47,937 nucleotides of DNA from Candidatus Gastranaerophilales bacterium (GTDB taxonomy: Bacteria; Cyanobacteriota; Vampirovibrionia; Gastranaerophilales; Gastranaerophilaceae), in assembly GCA_944325565.1 (NCBI GenBank), contig CALVAT010000006.1, positions 1-47,937 of the forward strand. Direction: 5' to 3'. This document shows positions 16,352 through 25,654 of the stretch, piece by piece. Each line of letters opens with the position of its first letter. The first letter of the stretch is position 1. The position numbers and the translations under genes were made by a program. The notes under the pieces are model-generated. The model was not told the DNA's origin. It saw nothing but the letters and a program-made list of their open reading frames with translations, and did no database searches.

Positions 16352-17062
16352 TTAGTCTTCGCTTTCTTGTTTGGTGACAGTTTGTTCGGGGATTTTTTTG
16401 TTTTGAAACAGTGTTTCTTTTGTTGTGTTTTCTTCGTGGATTAATTTTTGTTCTTCTATTCTTTTTACTTCTTCATCTTCTTCGTTGTCTGCTCCCGCAA
16501 TGCCAAAAAGGGAGAAAATTTTCTTTTTAACATCTTTGAGTTTGTCTGAAATTTTCTTTTCAATGGCGGCTTTTGCTTCGCCCAGCATTGCCGTTAATTT
16601 ATCCGTGATGTCAGCTATTTTTTGCTTAAAAGAATCAACTGCTTTAGCAATATTATTTGTAAGGTTTTGTATGGTGTTGTTGATGGTTTGCACTGCTTTT
16701 GCCATAGGGGTGATAACTGTATCCAGCACTGCTGTTAAAGCCTGTGCAACAGGCTTAGGCAAAGAGGAATTTAATATAGCAAGTTTCAGGGCATTTATTT
16801 GGGTTTGCAGATTATTTAAGTGTGCCTGCTGTGTTTGGGCGGCAAACATCTGTTGTGTATGGAGTCTTGCCTCTTTTTGTGCTTTTAGCATCTGGCCTAT
16901 TGCATAGCATTCATTCCAGGTCATTTCTTTTGGTTTGTTGTCTTTTCTGACGCTTCCTCCGCCCCCCATGCCGTTGCATATAGGACAGGCTCCCATAGGC
17001 AGACCGTGCGGGCATGTACCTATTCTACTGTTATTTGCTGCTCTTGGAAGGGTTGCGGCCAT
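16352..17062 (-). CDS. Cys/His-motif protein, first gene behind a cobalamin-type riboswitch
   Basis: 236 aa. The N-terminus has GTCPHGLPMGACPICNGMG (residues 16-34), a C-x2-H ... C-x2-C arrangement that could bind zinc, followed by a Gly-rich stretch. Residues 55-190 are long amphipathic, coiled-coil-prone helices rich in Ala, Gln and Lys; the C-terminus is acidic. There is no signal peptide or membrane segment. The ribosome binding site is weak (GGGAT about 9 nt upstream). Directly upstream on the same strand lies a cobalamin-riboswitch-like leader, so expression may respond to B12. Family not recognised. Confidence 0.8.
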   Translation of the reverse strand: MAATLPRAANNSRIGTCPHGLPMGACPICNGMGGGGSVRKDNKPKEMTWNECYAIGQMLKAQKEARLHTQQMFAAQTQQAHLNNLQTQINALKLAILNSSLPKPVAQALTAVLDTVITPMAKAVQTINNTIQNLTNNIAKAVDSFKQKIADITDKLTAMLGEAKAAIEKKISDKLKDVKKKIFSLFGIAGADNEEDEEVKRIEEQKLIHEENTTKETLFQNKKIPEQTVTKQESED

Positions 17063-17129
17063 AAAAAATTATCCCTGTTCTTAATTCCTCTCAACTGCGG
17101 GAAAAAACAAGGATACAATAAGCATTTGC

Positions 17130-17262
17130 TTAAAATATGACCCCATGCCTAAATCCCGAAGCTATGGTTTTTACAAGAGTATTCCGGCTATACGGTTGCG
17201 GCTCAGCCGGGGATTTTCACCCCTGTTCCCTCTTTTTTTAATTTTACTTTTGACAAAAGTCA
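17130..17262 (-). promoter_or_regulatory. Cobalamin (B12) riboswitch, compact variant
   Basis: Read on the minus strand, the leader carries the conserved cobalamin core in order: GGGAAC (17230-17225), the GGTGAAAATCC element (17222-17212), GGCTG (17209-17205), then GCCGCAACCGTA (17203-17192), matching the consensus GCTGxCCCGCAACTGTA. Next comes AGCCGGAATACTC (17189-17177), matching the 3' box AGxCxGGAxACC. A CCAT/ATGG stem with CTTCGGGAT in its loop (about 17167-17140) could be the L13 kissing partner. An upstream ACTTTTGTCAAAAGT hairpin (17260-17246) may be P2. The P6-P12 extensions seem absent. It would control the 17062-14209 operon. The call rests on motif matching only. Confidence 0.65.
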
Positions 17263-17265
17263 GTG

Positions 17266-19452
17266 TCAATTTTCTTTCTTTGTGTTTTCATATATTGTCA
17301 CATAACCAGTGTATCTAATATTTTCTGATTTAAAGTCATATATCTGTTTTATTTTAAATCCTTTGGGTTCAAAGAATTTTTGATCTATATAACAGCGAGA
17401 ATCCATTACAATTGCACCATCTTTATACTGGTCAGAAGTGTAAAAGCCGCCGCGGTGTTTTTCGTATACACAGGAGAACGGGCTGTATTTTGGATAATAT
17501 GCATTTCCATTTTTATCAAGTTTATATCCTGTTTTAATATCTTTAGTTTCTTTGAGTAAAACAGTACTTATTAAAATCTGTTTTGTTGTAATTATGTAAT
17601 CATAGTCATTGTATTTATAGTTTAGAGCATTTTCCGGCAATAAAGTATCTATTTTATAACCGTGGCTGTTTAAAATATCCAGAATATATGTGTTGTCGGT
17701 TGCATCAGGGAAAAGTGCAATTTTAGAACCTTGGGGTAATTGCTGGATGTAATCTCTTAGATAACAGTATGTATTTTTTCCGTCAAAACCGGTATAAAGA
17801 GCGCATCTTATCCGTTCTCTTGCCTGCATTAGTGTCGGTGTTTTTAGTATTACGTTAGTGATGTCTGTTATTCCTCTGCCGGCAAGGTGTGTACTGATTA
17901 TTACAAAATAAGACATAGCAAAAAACAGTATTAACAGTTTGATTATATTCGTCTTTTTTATGTAAGAAATAACCAGCAGCGGTGAGGATAGAATAATTAA
18001 AAATGTTAAAAATCTTATGCTAAATACCATGTAAGCAATTGAAAATGACATACAGGCAACATTTATTAAAAACATTAGCGCAAAAACGAAAATAACCTGC
18101 AGTTTTGCACTATGCCTTTTCGCCAATCCCAGTATTACAGAGGTGCAAAGGGAGGGCAAAAACACAAGAAAACCTAAAATTCCTGCTCCGGTTTTAACGT
18201 TGATAAGTCTGTTGTTGATTTCATTGTAGTCGGACATTTCAACGCCGAGATCCATTGGTATATGAAGGAACGAAAGTATTGCTTCTCTGGCATTCAGAAT
18301 GTGTTCTCCGACATATTCACTGTATTTGAATCCTGAAAAATCAAACAGCATAAAGATATATTTTATGTAGTTTGCAATAAATGCCTTGAATCCGCCTCTA
18401 AAACCGTGTACAGCACGTGCCGATTCGCTTCCCAGCGGATTTCCGAAATTTATAAAGTTTAGAATATAGTTATAGCTTGAAAAAATCATAAATGTGATGA
18501 ATAAGAAACCGAGATATGCCATTAACGGTTTGTAAAACTCTTTTTTCTCTTTTTGATATGCAAAATAACTCATCAGGAGAAATGCTCCGGGGAAAGCAAT
18601 AACCGCAGGTGATTTTGTTCCCATTGCAAGTGCATATGCAAGCGCAGAAAAGAACAGTATGCCGGCTTTTTTTTCTTTAAGTGCAAACAAAAACAGAGTT
18701 ATTGAAGCCATAACAAGACCGGCTATTAAGACATCTGTTTCTAAGCTTGTAATCTCAACTATTACCGAAGCAAAAGAGGAGAGAATGAATATGCTCCAGA
18801 GGATTCTTCTTTTGGTAAAGTTAAAGTATTCAAGTATGTTGTAAAGACAAAAGATTGAGGCAATATAACCTAAAAAGGCTATATAGTATAAACCTATATC
18901 AATTTTGAAAAATAATAGATTCCAAAGATATAGAATTTCAGAGTTTATAGGCATAACGAGATTTCTGTCATCAGAAATTACAAAATGATTTAAACTTCCC
19001 TGATGCATCCAGTAAGAAGCTCTGTTTAAGTGATAAGTAAGAGCATCCCCGCCTGTTACCGGCAAAAATGCGTCCAGAAGGACAACAACAAGCATCAAAA
19101 ATAAAAATCCGAATGCCATTATCATTAAAATTTTGTCGCGTTTCAGGGCTTTAAATATCTCTTGGAATTTTTCTTTTACTGCCGGAATATAAAACGGTTT
19201 GTTGTTTTTGAACCACAGAACGGCTGAAGCTGCCAGAAATAGAATATTAAATACAAGTACATTTATTTCTGTAATGGCTTTGAACAGTGATAAAACTTCA
19301 AAGGTTAAAACGACCTGTGCAAACATTATTAATAGTGTGTATAAAAATGGTGCCGGGCCGTATGGTTTGTTATCTTCTGTTCTGGGGGATGCAACGCAGG
19401 CTGTCAGATATGAAGATACAAAAACCATAAGCAGTGATATAAAAAACAACAT
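17266..19452 (-). CDS. Large multi-pass membrane protein, GT-C glycosyltransferase-like
   Basis: 728 aa with GGAGAGAG just before the ATG. About 12-13 hydrophobic helices fill residues 1-500, and a soluble C-terminal domain spans the last ~190 residues. A loop after helix 4 holds ...DAFLPVTGGDALTYHLNRA with an Asp near its start and HQGS later, similar to the acidic first loop of PMT/ArnT-type GT-C enzymes. Such enzymes move sugars from lipid-linked donors on the outer face of the membrane. The assignment to GT-C is by architecture; no specific family or substrate can be named. No terminator of its own is seen before the riboswitch. Confidence 0.75.
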   Translation of the reverse strand: MLFFISLLMVFVSSYLTACVASPRTEDNKPYGPAPFLYTLLIMFAQVVLTFEVLSLFKAITEINVLVFNILFLAASAVLWFKNNKPFYIPAVKEKFQEIFKALKRDKILMIMAFGFLFLMLVVVLLDAFLPVTGGDALTYHLNRASYWMHQGSLNHFVISDDRNLVMPINSEILYLWNLLFFKIDIGLYYIAFLGYIASIFCLYNILEYFNFTKRRILWSIFILSSFASVIVEITSLETDVLIAGLVMASITLFLFALKEKKAGILFFSALAYALAMGTKSPAVIAFPGAFLLMSYFAYQKEKKEFYKPLMAYLGFLFITFMIFSSYNYILNFINFGNPLGSESARAVHGFRGGFKAFIANYIKYIFMLFDFSGFKYSEYVGEHILNAREAILSFLHIPMDLGVEMSDYNEINNRLINVKTGAGILGFLVFLPSLCTSVILGLAKRHSAKLQVIFVFALMFLINVACMSFSIAYMVFSIRFLTFLIILSSPLLVISYIKKTNIIKLLILFFAMSYFVIISTHLAGRGITDITNVILKTPTLMQARERIRCALYTGFDGKNTYCYLRDYIQQLPQGSKIALFPDATDNTYILDILNSHGYKIDTLLPENALNYKYNDYDYIITTKQILISTVLLKETKDIKTGYKLDKNGNAYYPKYSPFSCVYEKHRGGFYTSDQYKDGAIVMDSRCYIDQKFFEPKGFKIKQIYDFKSENIRYTGYVTIYENTKKEN

Positions 19453-19485
19453 ACTCTCTCTCCGTTAATATTTCCTATAAAATTA

Positions 19486-19635
19486 TATACTAAATAAGAA
19501 ATATTTTTATACACCCGGGGAGTTTTAAAAAACAGCACAATTTCATATTATAAGACTGTGCATATTCCACTCTCACTCGTAAACTGTTTACTTTATGTCC
19601 GCCGGTGTATTCAATACAATCCGACGGTTTTTTTT
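19486..19635 (+). ncRNA. Candidate small RNA ending in an orphan terminator
   Basis: The plus strand carries a strong intrinsic terminator at 19599-19635 (CCGcCGG-TGTA-loop-TACA-at-CCGaCGG followed by eight T), yet no plus-strand gene lies upstream. A possible -10 box TATACT is at 19486-19491. An internal hairpin GCACA/TGTGC is at 19535-19561. Together these could define a small RNA of about 140 nt between two minus-strand genes. No match to 6S, SRP or tmRNA motifs was seen. Confidence 0.35.
19599..19635 (+). terminator. Plus-strand intrinsic terminator without an upstream gene
   Basis: 11-bp interrupted stem with a TTCAA loop and eight T on the plus strand. The minus side has no T-run, so it does not serve the minus-strand CheW gene. 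Confidence 0.75.
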
Positions 19636-19637
19636 AC

Positions 19638-20699
19638 CTAGTTAGAAATATCAACGTAAAGTCTTTCGTCGTTTATCAATTTATCAAGGTTTAAAATATT
19701 ATAAACTTCATTATCTATATAGGCCTCGGCGTTTATAAACAGTGTATCAAGACTCATATCGTTTTTGGGTTCAATACATTCTTTTGAGATGTTTATAATA
19801 TTGTTTATTTCATCAACATATAATGCCAGTTTTAGCTCTGTAGAGTCTATAACAATAGCTTTGCCTTCGAGGTTGGGGTCTTCTGTTTTATCCTGCGGCG
19901 GATTATCAAAACCGATAAGTTTTTTCAGGTCAATTACACTGTAAAAATTCCCCTTCAAATTTATTATTCCTTTTACGAAATCCGGAGTATAAGGGATTTT
20001 TGTTACCGGATAACTTTTCATATTTATAAGCTCTTTAACAAAAAGCGAATATATACAGTATGTGTGTGATGCGACTTTAAAAACAACATACTGGTCTTTT
20101 CCGTATACATTTGCATCCAGATTCATTGCTGGGATTTGTGCAATATCATTGCGTCTTTTGTTCAGAATGCATACTGATTCTTCATCATCAGGAAATAAAT
20201 TCGTATAATGTGTTGTGTTTTCATTAAATTGTGCTTTTTTTATAACTTTTTCAAGATTGAAAATATCGATTATGTTAACAACTTTGTCATCAAGTTTGTA
20301 AAATGTTCTCGTTATGTTGTTAAAGTTTTCCCCCATTACTCTCTGGATTTTTGACGGTAATGCTGTAAAAAAGTCGGTTACTTCATCGACTATTATCGCA
20401 ATCAGAGATTCGTCGCCTTTTACTATTATAATTTTGTTGTTAAGTTCATATTTTTTTTGAGGCAGCGCAAATATTTTTCTTATATCAACAACTTTTATAA
20501 ACAAATCATTGTAGTTTAAAATTCCCACAATATATTCAGGCAGTCTCTGCGGTTCATTTAACATAGGCAATGCTGTTACTTCGAGAATATTCTGTGCATT
20601 AAGTGCATATATGTTGTCATCCAGCAAAAAACACAGATGCAGATTATCAGGGTCGTTGATAGTTAATAGAGGCATATTGGGCGGTGTTTTGTATTCCAT
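19638..20699 (-). CDS. Tandem CheW-domain protein
   Basis: 353 aa with two CheW domains. The first spans ~20-155 (LCFLLDDNIYALNAQNILEV ... EYIVGILNYNDLFIKVVDIR), the second ~200-345 (YVVFKVASHTYCIYSLFVKEL ... FVKGIINLKGNFYSVIDLK). CheW domains couple chemoreceptors to CheA. A double-CheW without a receiver domain may bridge receptors or act as a scaffold, as in some CheV relatives. It is divergent from the receptor gene across about 120 bp, so the two are probably coregulated. The ribosome binding site is weak. Confidence 0.9.
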   Translation of the reverse strand: MEYKTPPNMPLLTINDPDNLHLCFLLDDNIYALNAQNILEVTALPMLNEPQRLPEYIVGILNYNDLFIKVVDIRKIFALPQKKYELNNKIIIVKGDESLIAIIVDEVTDFFTALPSKIQRVMGENFNNITRTFYKLDDKVVNIIDIFNLEKVIKKAQFNENTTHYTNLFPDDEESVCILNKRRNDIAQIPAMNLDANVYGKDQYVVFKVASHTYCIYSLFVKELINMKSYPVTKIPYTPDFVKGIINLKGNFYSVIDLKKLIGFDNPPQDKTEDPNLEGKAIVIDSTELKLALYVDEINNIINISKECIEPKNDMSLDTLFINAEAYIDNEVYNILNLDKLINDERLYVDISN

Positions 20700-20822
20700 T
20701 TTTTGTCAGTCCCGATTTTTGTCTTTGACAAATGTTCTCATCATCGACATAAATTAAAATTTGTAATAAAATAATTATATTGCATTTTGATGAAAAATAA
20801 CAGGGAGTTAAGAGGATTTATT

Positions 20823-21839
20823 ATGAATAACGGCAATGAATTTAATTATAAACAAAAATCAGATATTAAATTAATCTTGGATATAGTGTTCCTTTTGATA
20901 CTTCTTGTTTTGATTGTTATTATTTCGGCTAAGCAGGTGTGGACTCCTGTGTCGATTGTGTCTATGGTGCTTTTGACAGCTGGTTATCTGGCCCAGTATC
21001 TGTGGTCAAAAAGCTGGCTTTTCAGGGAATTTCAAAATGATATACAAATAAAAGATACAAAAACTTCTAATTCTGCTGAAAAAATTCTCGAAGTTACTGT
21101 CAGCCAGAAAAATGAAATATCAAAGTACAAACAGACTTTTTTGACTGCAGCTAACAATGTAGAAAAACTTAAGTCCCTGTCTTTTGCTTTAAAACAGAAT
21201 GCTAAAGAAATTTTATACAAAGTCAATCAATCCCTGAAAAATGTAGAAATAGAACAAAAACCTGTACAGGCTAATATTGATAAAATGATAGTGCTTAAAC
21301 AGCGTATTCAAATTATTGCGGAATTGATTCTTGAATTGAGCGAATATATCCAGCAAATCGGCTCTATTATCGGGCTGGTAGAAGATATTGCAGAACAAAC
21401 GAATATGCTTGCACTCAATGCTGCTGTAGAAGCAGCAAGAGCCGGCGAGCACGGTAAAGGTTTTGCGGTTGTTGCCGGTGAAATCAGAAAACTCGCTGAC
21501 GAATCAAAACAGGCAACGACAAAGATTGCTTCGCTTATTAACGATATCCAGCACACAACAAATTCTACTGTTATGGCTACAGAAGAAGGCAGCAAAGAGA
21601 TTGAATCAGGGGTGAAACTTGCTGGAAATATTGAAGAAAACTTTAATGTATTGAACAATACGCTTAATTCTTTGATGAAGTTTATTGAAAATGTTTCTTT
21701 TAATTCTGAAAATCAAGAAAAGCTCTCGGGCGATATCGTTAAAGATATTAAAGAAAATGTAAATGATCTGTCGGAAATGCTCACTACTTTTAATAAAAAT
21801 ATAGAAAGCATAAACGAACTAAAAAATATAGAGAAATAA
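20823..21839 (+). CDS. Methyl-accepting chemotaxis protein lacking a sensor domain
   Basis: 338 aa from the ATG at 20823, which has AGAGGA 6 nt upstream; an ATG at 20787 is in frame but lacks a site. Two membrane helices (~17-35 and 42-60) are joined by a few residues only, so there is no periplasmic sensing domain and no HAMP. A coiled coil follows, with the MCP hairpin tip: [20 protein letters not shown] followed by [19 protein letters not shown]. It signals to CheA via CheW. The input is probably an internal signal, membrane state or a partner protein. 12 bp ahead of the cheA-like gene. Confidence 0.93.
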   Translation: MNNGNEFNYKQKSDIKLILDIVFLLILLVLIVIISAKQVWTPVSIVSMVLLTAGYLAQYLWSKSWLFREFQNDIQIKDTKTSNSAEKILEVTVSQKNEISKYKQTFLTAANNVEKLKSLSFALKQNAKEILYKVNQSLKNVEIEQKPVQANIDKMIVLKQRIQIIAELILELSEYIQQIGSIIGLVEDIAEQTNMLALNAAVEAARAGEHGKGFAVVAGEIRKLADESKQATTKIASLINDIQHTTNSTVMATEEGSKEIESGVKLAGNIEENFNVLNNTLNSLMKFIENVSFNSENQEKLSGDIVKDIKENVNDLSEMLTTFNKNIESINELKNIEK

Positions 21840-21851
21840 ATGGTTATATAA

Positions 21852-24800
21852 ATGGATTTTTCACCGGAAGAGTTTGACGAAATTTTAAATATATTCAGAG
21901 GCGAAACTGAAGAAATCGTTCAAAAACTCAACAACAATCTTCTTCAGCTTGAATCGAATCCGGATAATGAAGATTTGCTTGTGTATCTTTTCAGGGATGC
22001 ACACTCGCTAAAGGGTGCTGCAAGGATGATAGGATTTAATAATATCCAGCGTCTTGCGCACAAGGCCGAGGATGTACTGGGGCTTGCAAAAGAAAAGAAA
22101 ATTAAAATTAATCGAGAGATTTCTGACGCTCTTTATAATGCAATAGATTTGATGTCTGAACTTATACAGGAATCTGTGAAGCTGAAAAAAGAGTATTATA
22201 CGGATGACATACAAAAACAGATTGATAAAATTGATGAAATAGTAAAAAGAACAGAGTCAAAACAAAAAAAACAACAAACTCCTGCTCCTGAAAAAACTTT
22301 GCCGGAGGAAAAAATACCCCCCGCCGGTGAGCCGGATGAAAGCCAGCAAAAAAGTATTAATAAAATAAATGCGATGCTTTCTGAAAGTTATCTTTTGCTC
22401 AATAATATGGCCGGTGAAGAAGGCTCTTCTTATATAGAAACTTTTGACGATATAATAAAACAGCTAAAAGAAGAATTTTATGAAACTGACTATAGCGAAA
22501 TAAAAAAGAATCTTAATGAGATTGAGCAAAAAATAGACTTTGTAATGCGAAGCTCAAATATCGTTAATAATGATGAGGTAGAGGAGCTTAATCTTAAACT
22601 TATTAATATATTAAATAACCTCAACAGTATTTATGAAGCACAAAATATAGAAAAACTGGATATAAAGGGGTTAATCTCAAAAAAAATTCATGATGAAGAA
22701 GAGGCTGCTAATGAGCAGGAGAATAATCAAACAACAGAACAAAGCTCCGAGGTAAAACAGCTTCTTGCAGATATTAATTATATAAAAGACGAGTTAGGGC
22801 ATCTTGAAACTAATCTTTCTCAGATACCTAAGATACAGGCTGTAATAAATGATATTATTGAAACTAATCACAAAACTGAGATTACAAGTCTTGCTAAAAA
22901 GCTGGATGAAATTTTAGAAATCCTTAAAAATACTAAAAAATTACCGGAAAAGGAAATTATAGCCGTATTAAAACAGTGTTTTTCATCTGCTGAAAAAATG
23001 GCACAGGAGGACAATGAACAGCAGGAGGATATATCTCTTGTGCTGCAAAGACTCGATATTATTAAGCAAATGCTGGATTTAAACTCTTCTGTAAATCCGC
23101 TTGCTAACCTCAGCACAACACTGGATGCTTCTCCTCTTCCGGTAAAAAAAGCTCAGGACTTTTTTAATTCTTTTGAAACAACTTCAATTAGAACATTGCG
23201 TGTTGATTCTAAAAAGCTTGATCGTCTGGTTAACCAGATGGGCGAGCTTATCATAGGAAGAATTAAACACAAAAAAAATATTTCAGAACTTGAAAAAATG
23301 CTTGTGGATTTGAACGAATGGCGTAATTTTAACCATAAATCTCAGAGCTTTATTAAATATTATGACAGAAAATACCTGAATAAAGATGACAAAATAGACT
23401 ACTCTACACTTTCTGTTTTTAGCAAGCAGATTTATTCAATTTTTCAGGAAAATTCTTCTAAAATTTTAAAACTGACAAATAGAATTCTTAACCTTCAAAA
23501 ATCCGTGGATGAAGAAGACACAAAACTGAATGTTATTATTACACAACTGGAGAGTATGGTTAAAAATATCCGTGTACTCCCTCTCGCTACAATATTTCAT
23601 ATGTTTCCGAGAATGATACGCGATATTTCAAAAGATACGGGAAAAGACATCGAGCTTCTTATCTCCGGTAGCGAAACTAGTGCGGACAAAAAAGTTATCG
23701 AAGAAATTAAAGCTCCCCTGATGCATATAATACGAAATTCTATTGACCATGGGATTGAAACACCTCAGGAGAGAATCGCGGCCGGCAAACCGCCAAAGGG
23801 AAAAATCTATCTGATTGCAAAAAGTATGCAGAATAAAATCATAATCGAAGTTCACGATGACGGACGCGGCATTGATTTGCAAAAAATACTGGACAGGGCT
23901 CTGGAAAAAAATCTTATAACAAAACGTGAGGCTGATTATCTTTCTGCTGAGCAAATTATGAATATAATCTTCTGGCCGGGGTTTTCAACCGAAAAGGTCG
24001 TTACCGAAATTTCCGGCAGAGGGGTGGGGCTTGATATTGTTCAGACCAAGATTACCCAGCTTAACGGGAGTGTAAAGGTTTTTTCTGTGCCCAATCAGGG
24101 TACTAAAATCACAATAGAACTCCCTGTTACAATGGCTACTTTAAAAGCTTTCATAGTTCAGGCGGCTAAGCAGCTTTTTGCAATGCCTATGACTGCAATT
24201 AAAACTGTTATGTGGGTTGATAATAAAGATATTTACACGCGCAACAATGCTCAATCAATCATTATTGAAGGCAAAACCGTAAATCTTTTTTATCTGAGCG
24301 ATTTGATGAAACTGCCTTCTGATACAGAGTTTAGAAATAACGAACAAAAAACAGTAATTTTGATAGATGTAGAAAATAGTCTTATGGGGATTATTGTTGA
24401 CAAGATACTCGGCGACCAGAATATTTTGCAAAAGAAACTTGAGCCGCCGATTATAAAACTGAAAAATATTTCAGGTATTACAACTCTTGCCAACGGAGAT
24501 GTTTGTTTAATTTTAAATATTCCTGAACTGTATAAAAGTACCTATGTGCCTGCGGAAAAACCGCTCGTGCCGGTATCAAAATATCAGCTGCAGCCTAAAA
24601 CAAATAAGGATTATAAAATACTTATTGTTGATGATTCAATGACAACAAGAGAGTTGTTGAAAAATATTCTTGTCCACTGGGGATACAGCTTTGAAATGGT
24701 TAAAAACCCGAGAGAAGCATTCGAAAGCCTTTATAAAGATGATTTTGATCTTATACTTTCGGACATGGAAATGCCGGAGATGGACGGAAGAATGTTCGTT

Positions 24801-24974
24801 AAAGAACTCAAAAACCACAGAAAACTTCAGGATATTCCTATCATATTAATTACATCTTATGACACGGAACATCTTACAAAAGATATGCCTGATGTTAATG
24901 CTTTTATTAAAAAATCAAACTTTAATCAGGATTACCTGCTCGATGTAATAGAAAAACTTCTTAAACAAGAGTAA
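21852..24974 (+). CDS. cheA: Hybrid chemotaxis histidine kinase CheA-CheW-REC
   Basis: 1040 aa. The N-terminal HPt domain has phospho-acceptor His51 in HSLKGAARM. A long acidic, coiled-coil linker (~125-430) follows, then a dimerisation segment (DSKKLDRLVNQMGELIIGR). The HATPase domain shows HIIRNSIDHGIETPQER (N box), DDGRGID (G1) and GRGVGLDIV (G2). A CheW-like P5 domain comes next, and a C-terminal receiver with phospho-acceptor Asp971 in DLILSDMEMPEMDG. The fused REC could serve as phosphate sink or output, as in Pil-Chp/FrzE-type kinases. In line with the MCP and HD genes, so one operon. No stand-alone CheY is nearby. Confidence 0.95.
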   Translation: MDFSPEEFDEILNIFRGETEEIVQKLNNNLLQLESNPDNEDLLVYLFRDAHSLKGAARMIGFNNIQRLAHKAEDVLGLAKEKKIKINREISDALYNAIDLMSELIQESVKLKKEYYTDDIQKQIDKIDEIVKRTESKQKKQQTPAPEKTLPEEKIPPAGEPDESQQKSINKINAMLSESYLLLNNMAGEEGSSYIETFDDIIKQLKEEFYETDYSEIKKNLNEIEQKIDFVMRSSNIVNNDEVEELNLKLINILNNLNSIYEAQNIEKLDIKGLISKKIHDEEEAANEQENNQTTEQSSEVKQLLADINYIKDELGHLETNLSQIPKIQAVINDIIETNHKTEITSLAKKLDEILEILKNTKKLPEKEIIAVLKQCFSSAEKMAQEDNEQQEDISLVLQRLDIIKQMLDLNSSVNPLANLSTTLDASPLPVKKAQDFFNSFETTSIRTLRVDSKKLDRLVNQMGELIIGRIKHKKNISELEKMLVDLNEWRNFNHKSQSFIKYYDRKYLNKDDKIDYSTLSVFSKQIYSIFQENSSKILKLTNRILNLQKSVDEEDTKLNVIITQLESMVKNIRVLPLATIFHMFPRMIRDISKDTGKDIELLISGSETSADKKVIEEIKAPLMHIIRNSIDHGIETPQERIAAGKPPKGKIYLIAKSMQNKIIIEVHDDGRGIDLQKILDRALEKNLITKREADYLSAEQIMNIIFWPGFSTEKVVTEISGRGVGLDIVQTKITQLNGSVKVFSVPNQGTKITIELPVTMATLKAFIVQAAKQLFAMPMTAIKTVMWVDNKDIYTRNNAQSIIIEGKTVNLFYLSDLMKLPSDTEFRNNEQKTVILIDVENSLMGIIVDKILGDQNILQKKLEPPIIKLKNISGITTLANGDVCLILNIPELYKSTYVPAEKPLVPVSKYQLQPKTNKDYKILIVDDSMTTRELLKNILVHWGYSFEMVKNPREAFESLYKDDFDLILSDMEMPEMDGRMFVKELKNHRKLQDIPIILITSYDTEHLTKDMPDVNAFIKKSNFNQDYLLDVIEKLLKQE

Positions 24975-24979
24975 AACTA

Positions 24980-25555
24980 ATGAAGCCCGACAGTCTTTAC
25001 GAAAAATATTGCAAAGATAAAGAGCATGCAAACGAAGTAAAAAAATACGCCGTTATGATTTTGGATGCTTTAAAACAAAATGTTAGCGAGTTTAAAACTT
25101 TGTCAGATAAGGCGGGCGAGTATCTTGAGCACGCTGCGCTTTTGCATGATATCGGTTATGTTGTAGAGAAAAAATCTCATCACAAGCACGCAATGAATAT
25201 AATTATTGACGAGGGGATAGAAGGTTTTTCGGATAAAGAGATTTTGATTATTGCTAATATTGCCAGATATCATCGTGCATCTTTTCCGGATGCAGCAAAG
25301 CATGAGCGCTTTGCACAGCTTTCAGAAGATGACAGGCTGCTTGTCAGCAGGGTCGGTGCTGTTTTACGGCTTGCTGACGGTTTTGATAAGCCGCATAAAA
25401 ACTTGATTCTTAGAATGCGAGCCGAAGAAACAGACGACAAGGTGAAACTTTATTTAAAAACTATCGGGTTTAAACCGAATTTAAAAATGGCTGAACAAAA
25501 AAAAGATTTGCTTGAATTTGTTTTGCAAAAAAAAGTTGAGTTTCTTTTTATGTAA
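24980..25555 (+). CDS. HD-domain phosphohydrolase
   Basis: 191 aa. HD metal-binding motifs: His at EYLEHAALLHDIGYVV, the HHKHAMNII segment, and RYHRASFP further on, followed by RVGAVLRLADGFD. The layout resembles the C-terminal HD domain of Ppx/GppA exopolyphosphatases without the N-terminal ASKHA domain. It would hydrolyse a phosphate ester, nucleotide or polyphosphate; the substrate is unknown. Starts 5 bp after the cheA stop, so it may be the output or modulating enzyme of the chemosensory operon. Confidence 0.85.
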   Translation: MKPDSLYEKYCKDKEHANEVKKYAVMILDALKQNVSEFKTLSDKAGEYLEHAALLHDIGYVVEKKSHHKHAMNIIIDEGIEGFSDKEILIIANIARYHRASFPDAAKHERFAQLSEDDRLLVSRVGAVLRLADGFDKPHKNLILRMRAEETDDKVKLYLKTIGFKPNLKMAEQKKDLLEFVLQKKVEFLFM

Positions 25556-25654
25556 ATTGAAACAGATGCGTGTGAGATTCATACTATTTTATGCGAGCAA
25601 TTGATATTTTGCCTGAAATATGCTATTGAATAAGTAGGAAACGGAGGTTTTTAT

